Shown piece by piece: positions 7,103 through 9,000 of a stretch of 9,000 nt of DNA (its first letter is position 1; each line of letters begins with the position of its first letter). Below the pieces are notes generated by a model, which saw only the letters and a list, made by a program, of their open reading frames with translations, was not told the DNA's origin and ran no database searches. A program made the position numbers and the translations under genes. The DNA is from RGIG6353 sp045535585 (GTDB lineage: Bacteria > Bacillota > Clostridia > Oscillospirales > SIG627), in NCBI GenBank assembly GCA_045535585.1, contig JAZSLY010000077.1, positions 1 through 9,000 on the forward strand. The letters run 5' to 3'.

Positions 7103-7924
7103 ATGGGTAAATTCGACGGATATTTAATTTGCACCGACCTTGACGGTACTCTTTTGAGGGACGACAAGACTATTTCCCGTGAAAATCTGGACGCCATAGA
7201 GTATTTCAAGAGAGAGGGCGGATATTTCACTTTCGTTACGGGAAGAATGCCGTTTTTCGTTTCCAATGTCTATAACGCCGTTACGCCTAACGCTCCCTTC
7301 GGATGCGTTAACGGAGCAGGTCTTTACGACGGTGAGCGTGGGGAATACGTATGGACGGCAAAAATGCCAAGCTCGGTAATTGAGCTTGTTGAGTATATCA
7401 ACAAAAACTGCACAGACCTTGGTATTCAAGTCAATACCTTCGATACCGTCTATTTCTGCCGTGAAAACCTGACGATGAAGAACTTCAGGCTTGCTACGGG
7501 ACTTGAAAACGTGGTTTGTGATTATAATGACGTAAAAGAGCCTATTGCCAAAATCGTTTTCGGTTGTGAAAGCGAGGAGGAAATCGGGCGTATTGAGACG
7601 CTTTTGAAAGCTCACAAAAGAGCCGATGAGTTCGACTTTATCCGCTCCGAGAAAACGCTTTACGAGATTTTGCCAAAGGGCATTGGCAAGGGCGTGTCTA
7701 TCGTCAACCTTTGCCGTCACTTGAAGATTGACGTGAAAAACACTATCGCAATCGGTGACTATAATAACGATATTTCTATGTTCAGGGCGGCAGGTCTTGG
7801 TATAGCGGTTAAAAACGCCAGCAGGGATGCGCTCGACGCGGCGGATATGATTACCGTCAGCAACGAGGAGCACGCAATAGCGCGTGTCATTTCCGACCTT
7901 GAAGGTGGAAAATTACGTATATAG
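7103..7924 (+). CDS. Cof-type HAD-superfamily phosphatase
   Basis: The 273-residue protein is of the HAD class IIB (Cof) type, which dephosphorylates sugar phosphates and related metabolites in the cytosol. All four motifs are visible: I, DLDGT at 12-16 with Asp12 as nucleophile and Asp14 as general acid/base; II, Thr46 in FVTGR; III, Lys196 in KGIGKGVSI; IV, GDYNND at 218-223 with Mg2+-binding Asp219 and Asp223. The alpha/beta cap lies between motifs II and III (about 85-185), as usual for class IIB. Motif III in the form KGxxKG is typical of Cof proteins. The ATG follows GGAG by eight bases and comes 18 bases after the ceramidase-like stop. The substrate cannot be read from sequence, though its neighbours suggest a carbohydrate-related metabolite. 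Confidence 0.93.
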   Translation: MGKFDGYLICTDLDGTLLRDDKTISRENLDAIEYFKREGGYFTFVTGRMPFFVSNVYNAVTPNAPFGCVNGAGLYDGERGEYVWTAKMPSSVIELVEYINKNCTDLGIQVNTFDTVYFCRENLTMKNFRLATGLENVVCDYNDVKEPIAKIVFGCESEEEIGRIETLLKAHKRADEFDFIRSEKTLYEILPKGIGKGVSIVNLCRHLKIDVKNTIAIGDYNNDISMFRAAGLGIAVKNASRDALDAADMITVSNEEHAIARVISDLEGGKLRI

Positions 7925-7933
7925 GAGTGTAAA

Positions 7934-8773
7934 ATGAAGATATCAAGTAATCTGTTCGGATTTCATAATAAGCTCGGCTTGAAAAAAACTATCGACGTAT
8001 TCAGCGATGCAGGATATGAAAGCATTGATTTTAACACTGATATCGAAGAATACTATTCCGATGCACACGACGAGGCGTTTTATAAGGAAATAAAGGTATA
8101 TGCTCTTTCTCGAGGAATTACCTTTGATCAGGCACACGCACCGTTTCGTTTTTCCGATGCCGAAAGTGTAGATGACCGCATCAAAAAAATCGCCAATGGC
8201 ATGAAGCATGCTGCGTGGCTTGGCTCTGAAATGATAGTTGTGCATCCATATTCCGATGCACGCTACAACGAAGAGGGCGGACGCGAGTTAATGCTGGATC
8301 AGAACCTGAGCTATTATAATAAACTTATTCCTTATGCCAAGGAATATGGAATAAAGATCGCTGTTGAAAACGTTAACGGTAGCGTTACCGAAACGATTGA
8401 TGGGCTTATAGAATTGGTAAATCGACTTCGTGATGAAGTGTTTACTATTTGTTTCGACGTTGGACATTTTAATATTACGGGTGAGAATCCTGCTGACGGG
8501 ATACGTAAGGTTGGCAAGCTGATCGGATGCACACATATTCACGATAATGACGGAGTGGGCGATTTTCACACTCTTCCGTTTTATGGGACGATAGATTGGG
8601 AGAGCGTTACAAAGGCAATTGCCGAGGTAGGATATGAAGGAAATCTCAGCTATGAGGCAGGACTATTTGTCAGCAGAGTTCCCATGGAATTACTTCAGGA
8701 GAGTGCAAGGTATATGGCAAAGGTCGCAAAATACCTTGTTGAAAGAGTTGAATATTACAAGCCTAACAATTGA
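7934..8773 (+). CDS. Sugar phosphate isomerase/epimerase-like TIM-barrel protein
   Basis: The 279-residue protein belongs to the xylose-isomerase-like TIM barrel/AP endonuclease 2 family. Metal-site candidates fall at the ends of successive strands: QAHAPF (His68), VVHPYSD (His104), IAVENV (Glu145), CFDVGHFN (Asp175, His178), THIHDNDG (His201/His203), then FHTLPFYGTIDW and SYEAG (Glu241). Glu145, Asp175, a His near 201-203 and Glu241 match the divalent-metal set of ketose 3-epimerases and related enzymes. The family converts sugars, sugar phosphates or inositol derivatives; the specific substrate is unknown. The ATG lies six bases after AGGAG and nine bases after the HAD stop, so the gene is co-translated with its neighbours. 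It ends with TGA. It is the last gene before the hairpin array. Confidence 0.9.
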   Translation: MKISSNLFGFHNKLGLKKTIDVFSDAGYESIDFNTDIEEYYSDAHDEAFYKEIKVYALSRGITFDQAHAPFRFSDAESVDDRIKKIANGMKHAAWLGSEMIVVHPYSDARYNEEGGRELMLDQNLSYYNKLIPYAKEYGIKIAVENVNGSVTETIDGLIELVNRLRDEVFTICFDVGHFNITGENPADGIRKVGKLIGCTHIHDNDGVGDFHTLPFYGTIDWESVTKAIAEVGYEGNLSYEAGLFVSRVPMELLQESARYMAKVAKYLVERVEYYKPNN

Positions 8774-8799
8774 TATAAGAAAACACACAAGACATAGGC

Positions 8800-8823
8800 G
8801 TGATACTCTTAGCGGAGTATCAC
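8800..8823. repeat. Perfect 9-bp inverted repeat (hairpin) after the isomerase gene
   Basis: GTGATACTC (8800-8808) pairs exactly with GAGTATCAC (8815-8823) around the six-base loop TTAGCG. It begins 26 bases after the isomerase stop. It lacks a following T-run on either strand, so it is not a standard intrinsic terminator. It carries the same GTGATA/TATCAC element that punctuates the array downstream and is probably its first member. Confidence 0.75.
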
Positions 8824-8830
8824 ACCAACT

Positions 8831-8918
8831 CTATTCGCCTGCGGCGAGTGATATTGCTTCGCAGTGTTATTCGGCTTACGCCGAGTGATATTCGCTACGC
8901 GAGCTTTTAGGCGAATAG
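8831..8918. repeat. Outer inverted repeat enclosing small hairpins
   Basis: CTATTCGCC (8831-8839) is the exact complement of GGCGAATAG (8910-8918), 9 bp over an 88-base span. The left arm can alternatively form a short hairpin TCGCC-TGC-GGCGA (8835-8847). Inside lie further small hairpins, so this half can fold as a branched structure. Confidence 0.7.
8848..8902 (+). repeat. Tandem hairpin units, GTGATATT orientation
   Basis: There are three successive units of 16, 21 and 18 bases, each beginning GTGATATT or GTGTTATT (8848, 8864, 8885) and continuing into a short palindrome. The palindromes are TGC-TTC-GCA, TCGGC-TTAC-GCCGA (8871-8884) and TCGC-TAC-GCGA (8892-8902). The arms differ between units but stay complementary. 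Confidence 0.7.
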
Positions 8919-8919
8919 A

Positions 8920-9000
8920 ATATCACTGAAGCCGCAAGGCTTCAATATCACGATTGCGATAGCAATCATATCACTCTTTGCGAGAGCAAAGAATATCACT
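8920..9000 (-). repeat. Tandem hairpin units, ATATCAC orientation (continues past the window)
   Basis: Units of 25, 23 and 25 bases start at 8920, 8945 and 8968, and a fourth begins at 8993 and is cut by the edge. Each is ATATCAC(T) plus a perfect hairpin: TGAAGCC-GCAA-GGCTTCA (8927-8944), GATTGC-GATA-GCAATC (8952-8967) and TCTTTGC-GAGA-GCAAAGA (8975-8992). Two loops are GNRA tetraloops (GCAA, GAGA). The stems are unrelated in sequence while pairing and punctuation are kept. This orientation is the reverse complement of the units at 8848-8902. No coding frame is credible here. Confidence 0.85.

Noticed and set aside
7124..7873. 249-codon minus-strand open frame opposite the HAD gene
   Set aside because: It is antisense to a gene with all four HAD motifs, has no ribosome binding site of note and no recognisable protein features.
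8800..8823. Rho-independent terminator of the isomerase operon
   Set aside because: The stem is good but is not GC-rich and has no following T-run on either strand. It fits better as the first member of the hairpin array.
8634..8888. 84-codon plus-strand open frame running from within the isomerase gene into the hairpin array
   Set aside because: It lies in another frame of a well-supported gene, and its tail is palindromic repeat sequence. It has no recognisable domain and no credible ribosome binding site.
8800..9000. CRISPR array
   Set aside because: The constant element is only 7-8 bases, the intervening segments are palindromes and not unique spacers, the orientation flips midway, and no cas gene is visible.

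Overview
The window has two parts that read away from each other. It looks like a chromosomal segment of an anaerobic, Clostridia-like member of the Bacillota. That placement rests on the strong AGGAG-type ribosome binding sites, an atpI-like gene heading a classical atp operon, moderate GC, Cof-type HAD and xylose-isomerase-like enzymes, and an ATP synthase of probable Na+-binding type. A gut origin is plausible but cannot be shown from 9 kb.

Minus strand, 5495 down to 1: an F-type ATP synthase operon in the order atpI-like, atpB (a), atpE (c), atpF (b), atpH (delta), atpA (alpha), atpG (gamma), atpD (beta, cut by the window edge). Genes are tightly packed or overlapping and have good ribosome binding sites. 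A near-consensus promoter (TTGAAA-17-TATAAT) precedes atpI. atpC should lie beyond the left edge. The notable anomaly is atpE: a full c-subunit reading frame (3908-4192) is interrupted at codon 60 by an in-frame TGA, four codons before the essential ion-binding glutamate. The rest of the frame is perfectly conserved c-subunit sequence. The c subunit also carries a second carboxylate (Glu31) where Na+-dependent enzymes usually have Gln, which matches the two-carboxylate Na+ rotor type.

Plus strand, 5726 to 8773: a three-gene operon behind its own near-consensus promoter (TTGACT-17-TAGAAT). It encodes a cytosolic protein of the neutral ceramidase N-terminal family with an altered nucleophile motif, a Cof-type HAD phosphatase and a TIM-barrel sugar (phosphate) isomerase/epimerase. 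The genes are separated by 18 and 9 bases. They suggest a small cytosolic metabolic unit acting on a sugar or sugar-phosphate-like compound; the substrate is unknown.

Right edge, 8800 to 9000 and probably beyond: a dense array of short hairpins punctuated by ATATCAC or its complement. The stems differ in sequence but keep perfect pairing. Units run in one orientation up to about 8902 and in the other from about 8920, giving a mirrored, multi-branched structure.
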